Assembly (NCBI RefSeq): GCF_019175385.1
Contig: NC_083344.1
Span: forward strand, 4,936,965-5,000,964
Source of the DNA: Lycium barbarum
Lineage: Eukaryota; Streptophyta; Magnoliopsida; Solanales; Solanaceae
Direction: 5' to 3'
Length of the DNA stretch: 64,000 nucleotides
The notes under the pieces were generated by a model. It was not told where the DNA came from. It did not search any database and worked only from the letters and a program-made list of their open reading frames with translations. The position numbers and the translations under genes are program-made. Below, piece by piece: positions 12,139 through 23,591 of the stretch; position 1 is the first letter of the stretch; the number at the start of each line of letters is the position of its first letter.

Positions 12139-13042
12139 TAGGGGTGTAGAAAGAAAACCGACAAACCGCATCAAATCGATAATCCGAATCAAACCGAGAA
12201 AAAATCCGATTACTGGTTTGGTATTGAGAAAAAAAAAAAACACGATAATTGGTTTGGTTTGGTTTTAACTAAAAAAAGTCAAACTAAACCAAATCAACCC
12301 GACATTATATGTATACAATTTTTAAATATGTTTTATACATAAAAAAAATTATTTGTAATGTAATTTATAAATATTTCTTAAAGTTTCATAATTTTTGTCT
12401 TTTAACATATTATTTCAAGCTTGGTCCAATAAGTTTTATAGCCCATAGATGTTAGTAGCTCAAATAAAGTCCAAACCAAAATCAAATCAATGCTAATGCT
12501 AACAAAAGAAATTCAATTATAACACTAGCAATGACAATAGTGTTCCATATCTATTCTTTAGTTTTGCATTTGTTTAGACAATGAAAATACATAACTCAAG
12601 TTCATTTTTTCCTTTTGTCATGTGATTAATACTTATAAGCCGTACCTATTTTAGCATGACTTGTAGTTTTAGATTATGATCATTTTCATTATGACTTATT
12701 AATTAGCAATATTTATTTTATGCGATTTTTTTTTGTTGAATATTTTATTACAATATCATCACTCATCTCACATTTTGTGTTATCTTCTTAAGAAACACAT
12801 TAATTATATAGTTGTGTCTTACTAGGACTAAAGAAATATTTGAAGTAAATACTATATGTTTTGTATGAAGAGTTTTCCGGAAAAAAAAACCCTGAAAAAC
12901 TCCGAAAAATCCCGAGAAAACTCGAGGCCGAAAAACCTGACTTTTATTGGTTTGGTTTATTTTATAGATTTAAAAACCCGACATAATTAATTTGGTTTGG
13001 TATTTGAAAAACCTGAACCAACCCGGTCCATGTACACCCCTA
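12139..13042. mobile_element. hAT-like non-autonomous element, 904 bp
   Basis: It opens TAGGGGTGTA and closes TACACCCCTA, a perfect 10-bp terminal inverted repeat. GGTAAC flanks both sides (12133-12138 and 13043-13048). The subterminal regions carry repeated GGTTTGGTTT/AAACCAAA blocks in inverted orientation, and the interior is AT-rich with no transposase. Terminal TAGGG...CCCTA and subterminal repeats suit hAT, but the visible duplication is 6 bp rather than 8. The duplicate could be partly decayed or the superfamily call wrong. Confidence 0.65.
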
Positions 13043-13089
13043 GGTAACGACTCAATTCACCTTGCTCGTGTGTCATGGAGGTGTATAAA

Positions 13090-15101
13090 TGTTACACCTC
13101 AAAAATTTTCGCGTCGTTTGCGTTGTAAGTAAAATAATGTAAGCCCGGAGAGTTTATGGAACCCTTATAAGGTTAAGGAAGACTTCTAACAAGTGCTAAG
13201 CAAGAGTCTAAAGGTTTCGGGATAAAGCAAATCGAAGAAATTAAGTTTGTCGGAACTTTGGAAAAACTTGGCAGAATTTTGGATAGAAATTTTTTGTCCT
13301 ACTTGAGAGAGCCATATCTTCTAGAATATGAGGAGTTATGGAATGCATAACCTATGTAAATTCAAGTCCAGCAAGTCTTCTTTCCATTGCAATTGACAGA
13401 TCGCAATTCTGAGAAGTACAAGATAAGGTACGGGCTGAAAGAACGGGACGTACTTTGAAGTACGACCCGTACTTTTTGGACGTACTTTACCCAAATTTTT
13501 CAGAAAGTTGGATTTTGACCATCCCAAGTACGGGCTGAAAGTACGGCCCGTACTTTGAAGTACGACCCGCACTTTTTGGCCGTACTTTGCCCGAAATTTC
13601 TAGAAACTTTAAAGTCGGTGGACTTTTTCTTCTAGCCTATAAATAGGTTTTTCCACGACTTGGGTATCAATTATTCATCAAAATAAATCCCTAGTGACCT
13701 CCTAATCTCTCTCAAACATCCATAAATATCCCAAAGCATATCAAGAGAAGATTAAACCTTGAAACCCTGAGCTAGTTCCTGGAAGGGGTGTGTTCTTGCT
13801 TCTAGTTGAATTGTGGTGGACAAGCTTTGGAATAAATTGTGTCAAGTGAAGTTCTTCAAGTCAAAAGGTATGATTGTCACTTTATTTCTTATTTTGGGTT
13901 GGTACAAAGGCTTAGCAAGTCTTAAATGTGAAAATAATTAAAGAATGAAGGTTATAAGGTGTTGGGTTGTAGTTGATGGCTATGGATGCAATTTGGAAGG
14001 AAGATTTGGGATGGATTTGAGTCTAGTTTTCATATAATCTCTTGGCTATGATATTATTGATATTGTTAGTGATGTTTGGGTGTTGTTTGAAGATTGGTGG
14101 AAGTAAGTAATATGGAGGAAATGCTGCCCAAATTTCGTTAGCTCACTTAATAGTTTAGTTTGACCAGCGTTTCAACGACCTAACCTTAGTATGAATCGTC
14201 TTGAATGTAGATTTGCAAGCTCGAAGGATAAACGTTAAGTGGTTAAGTACGCGACAAGGTATGTAATGGCTATCCCTTCTTTTTCTTGGCATGATCCATA
14301 GACAGTAGGTGCTTATCGAATCTAAAAGAAAGAAAACTATTGTTTAGAGTTGTCATAGAGGTGTAACGTTTCTAGATGTGGTATTGTATCTTTCGAGAGA
14401 TTCCTATCCGCTCCTTAGTTCATTGTTGGTAGAAGAGTTAGAGAAAGACATGTTGACATCATCATATATTTCAGTCTACACATGATATACAGCATGCTAT
14501 ATACATATATTTTCTTTAGCCTGGCCACTTGGTCAGTGAGACATTTTATTTAGCCTGGCCACTTGGTTAGTGAGATATATGATATTATTGTATTGCATTT
14601 CATATTGGACAGATCAGAGAGATACTCAGGGCATTCTTTAGCCTCCAGATTGTATTCATTTCAGTTCAGTTTCAGTTATATATTGCCTTACATACTCGGT
14701 ACATTGTTTCGTATTGACGTCCCTTTTTTCGGGGGCGCTGCATTCATGCCTACAGGTACAGATAGACCGATTGATAGACCTCTCTAGTAGGTAGAATCTG
14801 ATATCAGTTGATTGGTGGGCTCCCTTTTGTTCGGAGTTATTAGGTCTTTTGGAGTCTCTCCTTTTTTACTATAGATTGTATCGGTAGGCCAGGGCCCTGT
14901 CCCGACCATGGTACAGTTATACTTTCCTTAGAGGCTTGAAAGACGAGTCATGTATATAGTGTGTCTGTGTGATAGCCTTGCCGGCTTGTATATGTCTGTT
15001 TGGGTACTGTTGGCTTGTACGATCATAGCAGCCTCGTTGGCTTGCTCAGTTGTGTATACATGTTTTGGGTGTGTGTGCCCAGTTCAGACGAGATAGCCAG
15101 T

Positions 15102-15183
<82 letters not shown>

Positions 15184-15345
15184 AGATTGCGGCCTTGCCG
15201 GCTTGCTGGTATTGTCTGTGTGCAGGTAGGCCCTATCGGCCTAAGTTGAGGGATACTCCTCCAGAGTTACAGATTTAGAGTGGTTCGCTCGGGCCTAGTA
15301 TGACATCGAGTGTCGGTCACGCCTCTCCAGATTTGGGGTGTGACA
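13090..15345 (+). repeat. Solo LTR, del/Tekay-like Ty3/gypsy, 2,256 bp
   Basis: It begins TGTTACACCTC and ends GGGGTGTGACA. Perfect 5-bp target-site duplications ATAAA lie at 13085-13089 and 15346-15350. There are no internal retrotransposon genes, so it is a solo LTR left by recombination between two LTRs. A TATA box (CCTATAAATAGG, about 13638-13650) and a conserved block around 14690-14760 (TTACATACTC...CATGCCTACAGGTA) match the LTRs at 35599, 28873 and 57090. Open frames inside, including a TA-repeat one, look fortuitous. Confidence 0.92.
15105..15181. repeat. (TA)n microsatellite inside the solo LTR
   Basis: A run of nearly 40 TA dinucleotides. A (TA)n tract also occurs in the related LTR at 28873-32388. 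Confidence 0.95.
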
Positions 15346-15350
15346 ATAAA

Positions 15351-15907
15351 ATAACTCAATTTAACTTTAAACTTGCTATTTTATTATTAATAAGATGATG
15401 TGTAGGGATAAAATTGATTTAACTTGTTTTAGATCATAATTTTCAAAATCTTTTTTTTTTCCTTAAATTTCGTGCTTAGTGAATCATAGTCACATAAATT
15501 AGGACTAATGAAGTACTAATAATCACTGATTTTGAACCAAAGATGTGATAAGAACAAAGGTTGAGAATAAAGTTTTTCCAGTTAGGTAGGTAGCCCTAAG
15601 AAGTGGTGCAAGCTTCTGTTCAAGCACATTTCATACCTAACATAAAACTCTTAGATGAATAGAATCATGCTTGTTTTAATAGCACATAAGTACTGAACAC
15701 AGTAAAATCATAAGATTGAAGATAATGTTAACAGTTGAAGTGGTTTCTTTGTCTCCATACAGTAAAGAGTAAAGACACCTAGTGTGCCTTAAAGTCAGAT
15801 CATACCTTTTGATCCAATTGTATAATATGCAAGCATTTCCCTCAATCGCCTTACATAATTTGCAAGATATTGATCATAAGGAAGGTTGTTATATTATATA
15901 GTACTTA
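15351..15907. other. Intergenic, nothing recognised
   Basis: AT-rich, no gene-like frame. Confidence 0.4.
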
Positions 15908-16120
15908 GGGCTCGTTTGGTATGATGGATAAGCAAAAATAGTCCTGGGATAAAAATTAGTGTCGCCTTATCTCGCGTTTGGTTGGAAAAAAAACTCGGGA
16001 TTAGTTATCCCGGGATTATAGTGTTTTTTTATCCCACCTTGAGAGTGGAATAACTAATCCCGGGATAACTTATCCCGAGATTAGTTATCCCGGGATAAGT
16101 TATTTCCAACCAAAAGGGCC
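15908..16120. mobile_element. Tourist-like MITE with TTA duplication
   Basis: The termini GGGCTCGTTTGGT and ACCAAAAGGGCC are inverted, and TTA lies at 15905-15907 and 16121-16123. The interior repeats CCCGGGATAA/TTATCCCGGG several times and would fold into a strong hairpin. A 3-bp TTA duplication is the signature of PIF/Harbinger-derived Tourist MITEs. Confidence 0.85.
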
Positions 16121-16540
16121 TTAATCTTTTCTTGTGTGTGTTTCCAAATCAATAATTCTCATCATCTCCTTTCAGAACTTTCAATTTCTCCTAGCCATCT
16201 TTCTAATAATTTAAAACAATTTCATTATTATATGGCTTTCTTATAAAAGATTAGGGAAGATAAAATAAAAGTAATATTGTTAGAGTATAAGTTCTAAACA
16301 CTCAGTAGTCCATATAGGATTTTTCGTAATTAGTGTCAATATTTAAAGAGGTGAACAAAAGAATAGATCAGTATGATGAGAAGCGATTGATGTCATTTTT
16401 TAATATTTATGCCTAATGTTTTCTTTCTGCTTATTATGTATAATTATATATATACATATCTAAAGAAAGAAATCGACGAAGCAATGTCCCGTAATATTAA
16501 AAAATTTTACAATGGGTGAGGCATAAATATGACATGGTGT

Positions 16541-17542
16541 GTGAGGGAGTATTTTATTACAATTATAATGTGGGCCCCACCACTTTATGCTCTTCCTTTC
16601 TTTCTTCCACATTTTTTTCTTCTCTCTCCTCTTTCCTTTTTTTCCTCATTTTTTGTTTTTTCATCAATTTTAAAACAAATTCTATTATGCGCAGATCAAT
16701 TTTTTTTTTTTTAAAGACATTCTTCCGTTTTATTATTCAGCTTTTCAATTTTTTCTTAAAAAATCAATTAAACTCCGTACAAGGTTAACAATCAAACCGA
16801 TGACCCAATAAGGACATAAGATCTTACTAAAATTACCTTTAGTAAGTAGGTTTTAGCGATATTTTCTCTGTGAAAGATGTAGGAGGCCAAAACAATTATG
16901 TTCGAAGACAATTAGTTTAACCGGTAAACTGAACCAGCAACGTCTTTGAACCTATATCCTTATTGGGTTATCGGTTTAACCGTTAATAGAACTTAGAAAT
17001 TGAAATCGAGCTGGTAGTCCAATAAAAATTAAAAAATCATTAATCAAATAGATTGCTAAACCAATAACGTTTTGTCTGCTCAGTTTATCGGTTAAACCGA
17101 TTTTTGCACACCCCTAGATTCAGGGTCTACTTTGATGACACTTAGGACTTTAAATTTCTCGGGAGTAGAATGTAGCAACTTTTAATTGAATATATACTAA
17201 AATAAAAATAAAAAAAAAAGAATTCTAATAAATTTCCTAAGGTGTTTTACTTTTAAAAGTATCTTATCAGTTTTTACACTAAAAACTTTTTTTTGAGTGC
17301 CAATTATTTTCTTTTAAAATTGTAAGGATTTTAATAGATTTTTTAAGAAAAAATTGAAAAGTTGAATAATAAAACGGAAGAAATCTTTAAAAAAATTGAT
17401 CCGTATATAATAAAATTTGTTTTAAAATTGATGAAACAAAAAGAGGAAAGATGAGAGAGAATAAAAAAACGTGAAACAAAGAAAGAAAGAGAGGAAGAGT
17501 ATAAAGTGGTGGGGCCATAATTGTACTAAAATACTCCCTCAC
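16541..17542. repeat. Long inverted repeat (arms ~220 bp, ~560-bp loop)
   Basis: The left arm (about 16541-16771, from GTGAGGGAGTATTTTA to TTCTTAAAAAATC) is mirrored by the right arm (about 17333-17542, from GATTTTTTAAGAAAAAA to TAAAATACTCCCTCAC). The arms share long near-identical stretches with a few indels. The loop contains shorter inverted pieces (CCAATAAGGACATA against TATCCTTATTGG) and ends of a hAT-like repeat (ACACCCCTAG near 17108). No TSD is evident. It may be a foldback element or two inverted MITE copies. Confidence 0.7.
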
Positions 17543-17653
17543 GTTGTTTGGGGAATATATCCGGGCCTGCAAATGGTGTATAAATATTTTACACTAGTCA
17601 ATTAAAGACTTTTCATAGCAAGACTGATGCTATATAATATAAATAATAGCATA

Positions 17654-17899
17654 ATGCCCTCTGGTTCAAAAAGAATTGCATTTAACCATTTGCACGATCT
17701 TTCAGAAAATGTTAATTTTTAGATTTGTTTTAGGTAATTTGACTAAACTATCCCTAATAGTTATTAAATTTGATCACTTAGCACTTAATAAAGGCAAATC
17801 TAAAAAGATAATGTTAATCCTTTTTGATTTAATAAATGTGCACTCTTTTTTAACCAAAAAAAAAAAACTAAATAGACTCTCTTTTTGATTCGGAGAGAG
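17654..17899. mobile_element. Stowaway-like MITE, degenerate
   Basis: CCCTCTGGTTCAAAAAGAAT near the left end matches the complement of the right end (TTTTTGATTCGGAGAGAGT). TA lies just outside the right end and within two bases of the left end. AT-rich interior, no coding capacity. Confidence 0.6.
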
Positions 17900-18691
17900 T
17901 AATCCGTAATAATCCGTGAAATTTTATTCAATAGAAAAAAAATATTCTTTACACCCCTTGCACGGATGTATTTCACTGAAATGCATATTTCTTTCTTATA
18001 TGTAGATCTTATCTTATCTTTTTTTTAAAAAAAAAAAAAAAAGAGTAAAGCATTAAAATAAAGGAAGGGAATACGTGACTTAAACGCTATGGAGTCAACA
18101 TCCAAATTAAGAAAGCCTGCAACAAAATTTTAAGTCAAAAACCCATAGCTGCTAAGCTAGTAATAAAAGCAAAAGCATATAATATGAAAGCTTCAATTTT
18201 CAAAGCTATGTCAAAACCCTAGCCACAACTACTTCCCTTTTATTGTTCTGCATAATAATAATACTTCGAATTAAACCTCTCACAGACTCTCAGAGTACTG
18301 CATATAATAGTAAATAAATATGTAATAAATAAACAGCTATGCGTAATAGGAGTAACTAGCAAACTTTACTTTTCTGTGCATGGAAAAGGAAACAAACATT
18401 TAAGGAGTTACCAGACACAGACCGAAAAGTCATATTTTTATGCTAAAAGGAGAACTCTCTTATTGATTGAGTTTAAGTGCTATGTGAATAATAACTATAA
18501 TTAATTTAATTATAAAATAATTACAAGTAAATCTCGATGATAGCAGGCGATTAGATAAAAAAGATATATGAGTAGTGCGTATAACTTAAATTCTTAGCTA
18601 AAAAAGTAATTGCTTAGTAAAGTATGAAAGGAAAAAAGATTAAAGATTGACATGGAATGAATAACCACTCAAAGTTGATCAAGAGGAATCT
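17900..18691. other. Intergenic, nothing recognised
   Basis: AT-rich with poly(T)/poly(A) tracts near 18018-18042. No gene found. Confidence 0.4.
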
Positions 18692-18693
18692 TA

Positions 18694-18917
18694 CTTCCTC
18701 TGTCCCAGTTTATGTGAAGGTTTGAAGGACGAGGATCAAAACACTTAATTTTGATTATGAATTCGAGTTTTAAAAACGACACGAAAAGTTCTAATAGTAA
18801 ACATATATAGCTAATGATTCAAAATATTTAAAAAAATTGAGAAAATTATAATTAAAAAAAAAATGTTTAACTCCTTAAACAATAACACCTTCACATAAAA
18901 TGAGACTGAGAGAGTAG
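18694..18917. mobile_element. Stowaway-like MITE
   Basis: The left end CTTCCTCTGTCCCAGTTTA TGTGAAGG pairs with the complement of the right end (CCTTCACATAAAATGAGACTGAGAGAG). TA flanks both ends (right boundary uncertain by 3 bases). Confidence 0.75.
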
Positions 18918-19274
18918 TACGAGAGCACAAAAGGGTGTTCAAAAGTGCTTCATTTGCATTCCTAACATAGTTACCTAAGCAGAGAAAAACTATGGCACTA
19001 CACATAGAAATCCTCCTAAACGACTCCTAAAGCTAATACTCGGGATGCTCCACGATTAAGTATACTCATCCAAACTCGCTTTTGTTCAAGTATTGATAAA
19101 AAAACACTTTGATGAAGATATATAGCATCATTCAAGTAATTATAGATTAAAATTACAAAAACATAAGCTTGTGATATAGCTACATTTACGAATCTCAAGA
19201 TTACAAAGACTCATCCTCTTTGAGAAAAAAAGGAATGGGTGAGAATCCAGACAGTAATTCCGACCCCTCATCAA
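18918..19274. other. Intergenic, nothing recognised
   Basis: No gene or repeat termini recognised between two Stowaway-like MITEs. Confidence 0.35.
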
Positions 19275-19276
19275 TA

Positions 19277-19594
19277 CTCCCTCCGTCTCAAAATATTTAT
19301 CATCCTTAGTAAAAATACTTGTCTCAAAATATTTATCGTTTTATTTACCCAAGATAAAATTAAGTAGTTTTTTCACATTTTACCCTTGTATCAATTACAT
19401 CAATTAACTGATTTTGTGAGTTCACATACCAACATTTAAGAGGTTTCATCATTCATGGAGTAATTATTTATTGAGGAGAGAGAACATGATGAAATATGTT
19501 AAGAGGGTAAAATAGTCAAAATGTTATCCTTATACATGCTTTTTTAATGAGCGCGTAAATAAAAAATGCGATAAATATTTTGAGACAGAGAAAG
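19277..19594. mobile_element. Stowaway-like MITE
   Basis: CTCCCTCCGTCTCAAAATAT at the left is mirrored by ATATTTTGAGACAGAGAAAG at the right, with flanking TA on each side (19275-19276 and 19595-19596). It lies about 440 bp beyond the 3' side of the MIR390 hairpin, so it might fall in the primary transcript. Confidence 0.85.
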
Positions 19595-20034
19595 TACAAA
19601 AAAGGGTGATTCCAAGGAGGATTTCGCAAACCAAAAATGGCAGGCGAGATCCATTATGGAGGGTTGGATCGTTCTTGAATCGGCGACATTTTTATCAATC
19701 AACGGAAATATTACACATACTAGATGGGTAAGATTTCAACTAGAAATAAACTAGTAATTCCAGACCGGTTAATGCAAGAACTATAAATAAAGGACTAGGA
19801 AAAAGTGGTACCTGGCATGAGGAGCTCATGTACTTCTCCAAATGCAGAAGATTCAAGAATTTATGATCGATTATGCAAAAAGGTCAAGCCATCAAAGAGT
19901 ATTACTACTACAATAGAAATTAGATTTTGCATAAGTCAAATATGATGCGATAGAATTAACTGGAGTAAGATCTTACCTGCAAATTGTGAGTGAATTTTGT
20001 GAAGGTTAGTACTTGTGTTTTATAGCAAAAAGCA

Positions 20035-20230
20035 AGAAGGAGCCATAGAACTCAGGATGGATAGCGCCAAATATAATCGATGAATTTGTTGTACCAAAAA
20101 GGATAAAAAAAAGATGAATTTATGGGAAAGACAAATTCAGAAAGAAGAAAAGAGCAAATGAAACAAAAAGAAAAACCAACATCACATATGTTCCATGGCG
20201 CTATCCCTCCTGAGCTTTACAGATCCCTCC
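20035..20230 (-). ncRNA. MIR390: MIR390 precursor
   Basis: On the minus strand, 20197-20217 reads exactly as the 21-nt plant miR390 I know (5' half AAGCTCAGGAG, 3' half GGATAGCGCC). The opposite arm, 20046-20066, matches the family miR390* (CGCTATCCATCCTGAG...) and pairs with it. The flanks are also family-like: ATCTGTAA before the miRNA, CCATG after it, TTTGGCG before the star and GGCTCCTTC after it. The loop is about 130 nt. In plants miR390 loads AGO7 and cuts TAS3 transcripts, starting the tasiRNA-ARF pathway that tunes auxin response, leaf polarity and lateral roots. The primary transcript probably starts near 20335 (TATA box at 20363). A splice-donor-like CAG|GTAAGATC near 19979 suggests the transcript is spliced downstream of the hairpin. 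Arm choice, star and flank conservation make this a firm call; expression is inferred. Confidence 0.95.
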
Positions 20231-20362
20231 ATACTCTTTCAAGTTTAACATCACTTGTATAGTACATAATATACACCATGTGAATATACAAGTATATACA
20301 TGTGTACTCACAATTCTTTTTTTTCTTTTTTTGGTGGTGAAGAAAGTAGAGAGTTGAAGTGT

Positions 20363-20369
20363 TTTTATA
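20363..20369 (-). promoter_or_regulatory. TATA box of MIR390
   Basis: Minus strand CCTATAAAAACAC, about 145 bp upstream of the miRNA. It is followed about 30 nt later by a CT-rich stretch where transcription would begin. Position and sequence are typical for plant pol II TATA promoters. Confidence 0.6.
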
Positions 20370-20399
20370 GGAGGAGAAGTAGAAGACCTTTTAGGTTTT

Positions 20400-21783
20400 T
20401 AACATTAGGGGTATAGGAGGAGGGGGACGTGGTTAAGAACATACCATAAATCAATTAATATAGTACTGCTTTTTTCAGTCTAGTGATAAAAGGGTTTCAG
20501 ATCATGTTTAAAGTGATTTGGATTTGTGGAGGGACGGAAGATATTCTTTTTAATGTTTTTATTCTTACTAATGTTTTTCTATTGAACATTTTGTATATAT
20601 TAAAAAAAAAATCACGACAGACTAATTCAGATTCGCATTAAAAAATATATTTAAAAGGGATAAAACCCTTTTTACCAAAAAAAAAAAAATAATTCTCACG
20701 CTCGAACATAATTTAATAACAAGGAGTTAATCCTATTTAGTGATATTAACAATGAGTTAGCGACAGATTTTATAAAAAAAAATTAACTACGACTATTTAG
20801 CAATAGGTTAGCGACAAAGTTCATAATTTTTATTCACTCTTTAGTGATAATAGTATATGTAGAGACACATTAATGTATGATGTAAGATGTAACCATTGAG
20901 TTAGTATATTATTGAATATCAATGAAAAAATCCCTGAAATAAGGTGGCTGGCAGTTGTTTGACCTTCGGCAAAAGAGGAGCTCAATTTTGGGGATATGTC
21001 ATGTTAGTCCTTTTCAATTTTCTCTCTCTTTCTATAGTAAAGATATGGTAAAACACAATTAATTAAAGTTATTTAATTAGGATATAACGATATATAAGTA
21101 GGGCATACATACATACTAGTCGTACTGGTATAAAAGTAAAACTTTGGGTCAAAGATCACTAAATCATGGCTCTGATTGTTGTCTTTCACCATCCCAACAT
21201 AACTAGTGAATATGTACTTTAGATGCCTCATTTTCTTCAAAGTAATGATAATTATTTAATTATCTCCCCCATATTCTAAGGTCGTGACTTTTCCCTCGAA
21301 TTAATTTCAGATAAGGTCATTTTATAAAGTCAAATTAGTATGTCATTTAAATCATAAAGTCCCAAATAAATGATTTCTTCACTATATTACCTAACCCTCA
21401 CTCAATTTACCTGATTATTTTCTTGTTAAATAAAAAAGTATTTTATCGGACAAATTTTACCGAAAGAATGGTATTCGATAAAACTTTTTTATACATTACA
21501 ATATTTCTTTTCATTGATAATGTGACTATAGCCAAAAAAGAAGTTAATTGGACAAGCTTTATCAGGTAATGATATTGCTAAATCTTTTTACGCATTACAA
21601 CAATATTTCTCATATGATTATTGGCTTACATAAGCAAGAAAAGTTTTGTAAGGTAAAATTAACGAGTTCAGAATAAATGATAATGGGAAAAATCGAATTC
21701 ACATCTCAAATGTTTTTTTTTTCTTAGTTTTGAAGGTAAATGATAGACTTTGACCAATAAGAAAAAATAACTAGACAAGCAAT
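20400..21783. other. Gene-free interval between MIR390 promoter and tRNA-Lys
   Basis: AT-rich. It contains repeated phrases such as GAGTTAGCGACA and GGTTAGCGACAAAG (20755-20820) from an unclassified repeat. Part of it should be the MIR390 promoter. No coding region seen. Confidence 0.4.
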
Positions 21784-21855
21784 CGCCGTCTGTGGGGATC
21801 GAACCCACGACCACGTGGTTAAAAGCCACGCGCTCTACCACTGAGCTAAGACGGC
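21784..21855 (-). tRNA. tRNA-Lys(UUU)
   Basis: On the minus strand the gene folds as a full cloverleaf. The acceptor is GCCGTCT pairing with AGACGGC. The D arm is GCTC...GAGC with AGTGGTA. The anticodon arm is CGTGG-CTTTTAA-CCACG with anticodon TTT, and the T arm is GTGGG-TTCGATC-CCCAC. The A box (TTAGCTCAGTGG) and B box (GGTTCGATCCC) are intact. There is no intron and no encoded CCA, as expected for a nuclear gene. A run of T follows within about 60 bases. Confidence 0.95.
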
Positions 21856-21859
21856 TGAT

Positions 21860-22790
21860 ATGTCAATTTTGTATATTATAATAGTACAACCTAAATTCAG
21901 CCCATACACATTTCATGTAATGTGTAAAAAATATGTATGCACTTACCTTTTGCTCTGATAATTTTATTTTTTATAATATTATATGTTAGCAATGTACTAG
22001 CTAGTAGCTTATAGTCTTATACAATGTCATGGCAATTTTCAAATTCAAAGATTCGGAATTATAGCAGGCGCATGAGAAATTAAACCATTTAAAAGATAAT
22101 AACTAATTAGTTTGACATTTATCTTTGGCTTTTTCTGTCCTGATGATTTGATTTAAAATTTTGTGAAATCATGTAACTTGGGATATTAGTATATATCTTC
22201 AATATTTAGGATAGAAAATTCCAGAACCTTTCTGTTATTGGAAATCTCGTGACTTTAGCCACTTATGGTTATTAGATAAACAAATGAATAAATTAGAACC
22301 CCACATTAATTATGACACACGAGAATAGAACATCATAATTAGGTAAAGTCTGATAACAGCTCGGAAGAAGCAAAAAGTCTGATAACAATTACATTTCTCA
22401 GTATTTTATTGTTATTGTCGTAGCCAGGTGAAAAAAGTGATTATGATAATGTTGCATACCTCATTTAAGTTTGTGTATAAATTGCTTATAAAAATGGTAC
22501 TTTGCTTATGAATTATGGTGAAACTGCAATGATTCTATCTCTGTGTCTGTGAAGTTGCAAACATTTCTAACAGCATGAGAGTTGGAATTTGATGATTAAT
22601 TCTAGCTGGATGCTTTCAAGTTCAAGATTCCAGACCCCGCTAATCTTGTTTTATATTTTAAGTAATATTGCTGATAGTATAAAAAATATTTATAGAATCA
22701 GGTATAAGGTAATTACAACTAAATTTCTATAATAAACAATAACTTGTAAGTTCATGATAAAAATAGTTGAAGTGACATATATATAGTTTC
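21860..22790. other. Intergenic, nothing recognised
   Basis: AT-rich, no supported gene or repeat. Confidence 0.4.
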
Positions 22791-22791
22791 A

Positions 22792-22952
22792 TTAGTGGCG
22801 GAGCCGAAATTTTTAGTAAGGGGTTCAAAAATATAAAGAAGTAAACACACGAAGAAGCCAAGGGTTCAACATCTACTATATATTTTAATCTTGTATATAT
22901 AGTGTAATTTTTCGCTGAAAGGGCTTCAAATGACCCCTGACCCCTTACTAGT
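22792..22952. repeat. Dispersed repeat beginning GTGGCGGAGCC
   Basis: GGCGGAGCCGAAATTTTTAG, then AAGGGGTTCAAAAATAT, AAGAAGTAAACAC, AGGGTTCAACATCTACTATA and a late TGACCCCTGACCCC. These are the ordered phrases of a short interspersed repeat also seen as fragments at 3165-3312 and 44200-44347. In complete copies the ends form a GGCGGAGCC/GGCTCCGCC hairpin, which suggests a MITE; the right end is damaged here. Confidence 0.55.
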
Positions 22953-23468
22953 AGTTTCATATGTTAAACTACTTTGATAGTGCTAGAACTTTTTACTATC
23001 AATGTATTTAACTTATTAGCGATTTTTATGTTTGCTCCCTGCATGTTGCTACTTTCGAGTAATTTTGTATAGTTTAAAGCTTTTTAAAAAATTTAAGTTG
23101 TATGCATTAACGGTGTAAAGACTATATACACGATAACGTCATTTATTGTTAGATAATTTCGATACAATTCTTGATAAACATTAATTGACAATCTAGTAAA
23201 AATGATAATAGTAACTAACCTATTATTACATATTAAAGTTTATTATTAATTAGTATAAAAAATAATTATACTATCAGTGTATATAATAACTTAATTCTTT
23301 TATGAAAACATGATATATTAATTTATATCATTTTCCACTCATAAAAATAGCTAAACCTGTACAAAAATTGAAATAAGACAATGAAATTAGTGTCCCAAAA
23401 TGTTGACGTGGACGTTAGATTTTACCTGAAACTTAAAAAAAGAAATTGTGGTTATATTGCATATTGAG
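22953..23468. other. Intergenic, nothing recognised
   Basis: AT-rich, no supported gene. Confidence 0.4.
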
Positions 23469-23483
23469 TATATTGTGTTATCC

Positions 23484-23591
23484 GAGAGAGTTGCTCAGAT
23501 GGTAAGCGTCCTCCACTTTCAATCCGAAGATTGCGAGTTCGAGTCACCAAGAGAGCAAAGAGCTCCTGGGAGAGGGGTTAAAAAACAAATA
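23484..23591 (+). mobile_element. tRNA-derived SINE with 15-bp target-site duplication
   Basis: The 108-bp body has an A-box-like TTGCTCAGATGGTAAGC and a B-box-like GCGAGTTCGAGTCAC about 35 bases later, then a short tail ending AAAAAACAAATATA. The identical 15-mer TATATTGTGTTATCC flanks it at 23469-23483 and 23592-23606. The tRNA-like head, pol III boxes and long duplication mark a SINE mobilised by LINE machinery. The perfect duplication indicates a fairly recent insertion. Confidence 0.88.

Noticed and set aside
15000..15278. Frame with a long Tyr-Ile run
   Set aside because: Translation of a (TA)n microsatellite inside a solo LTR.
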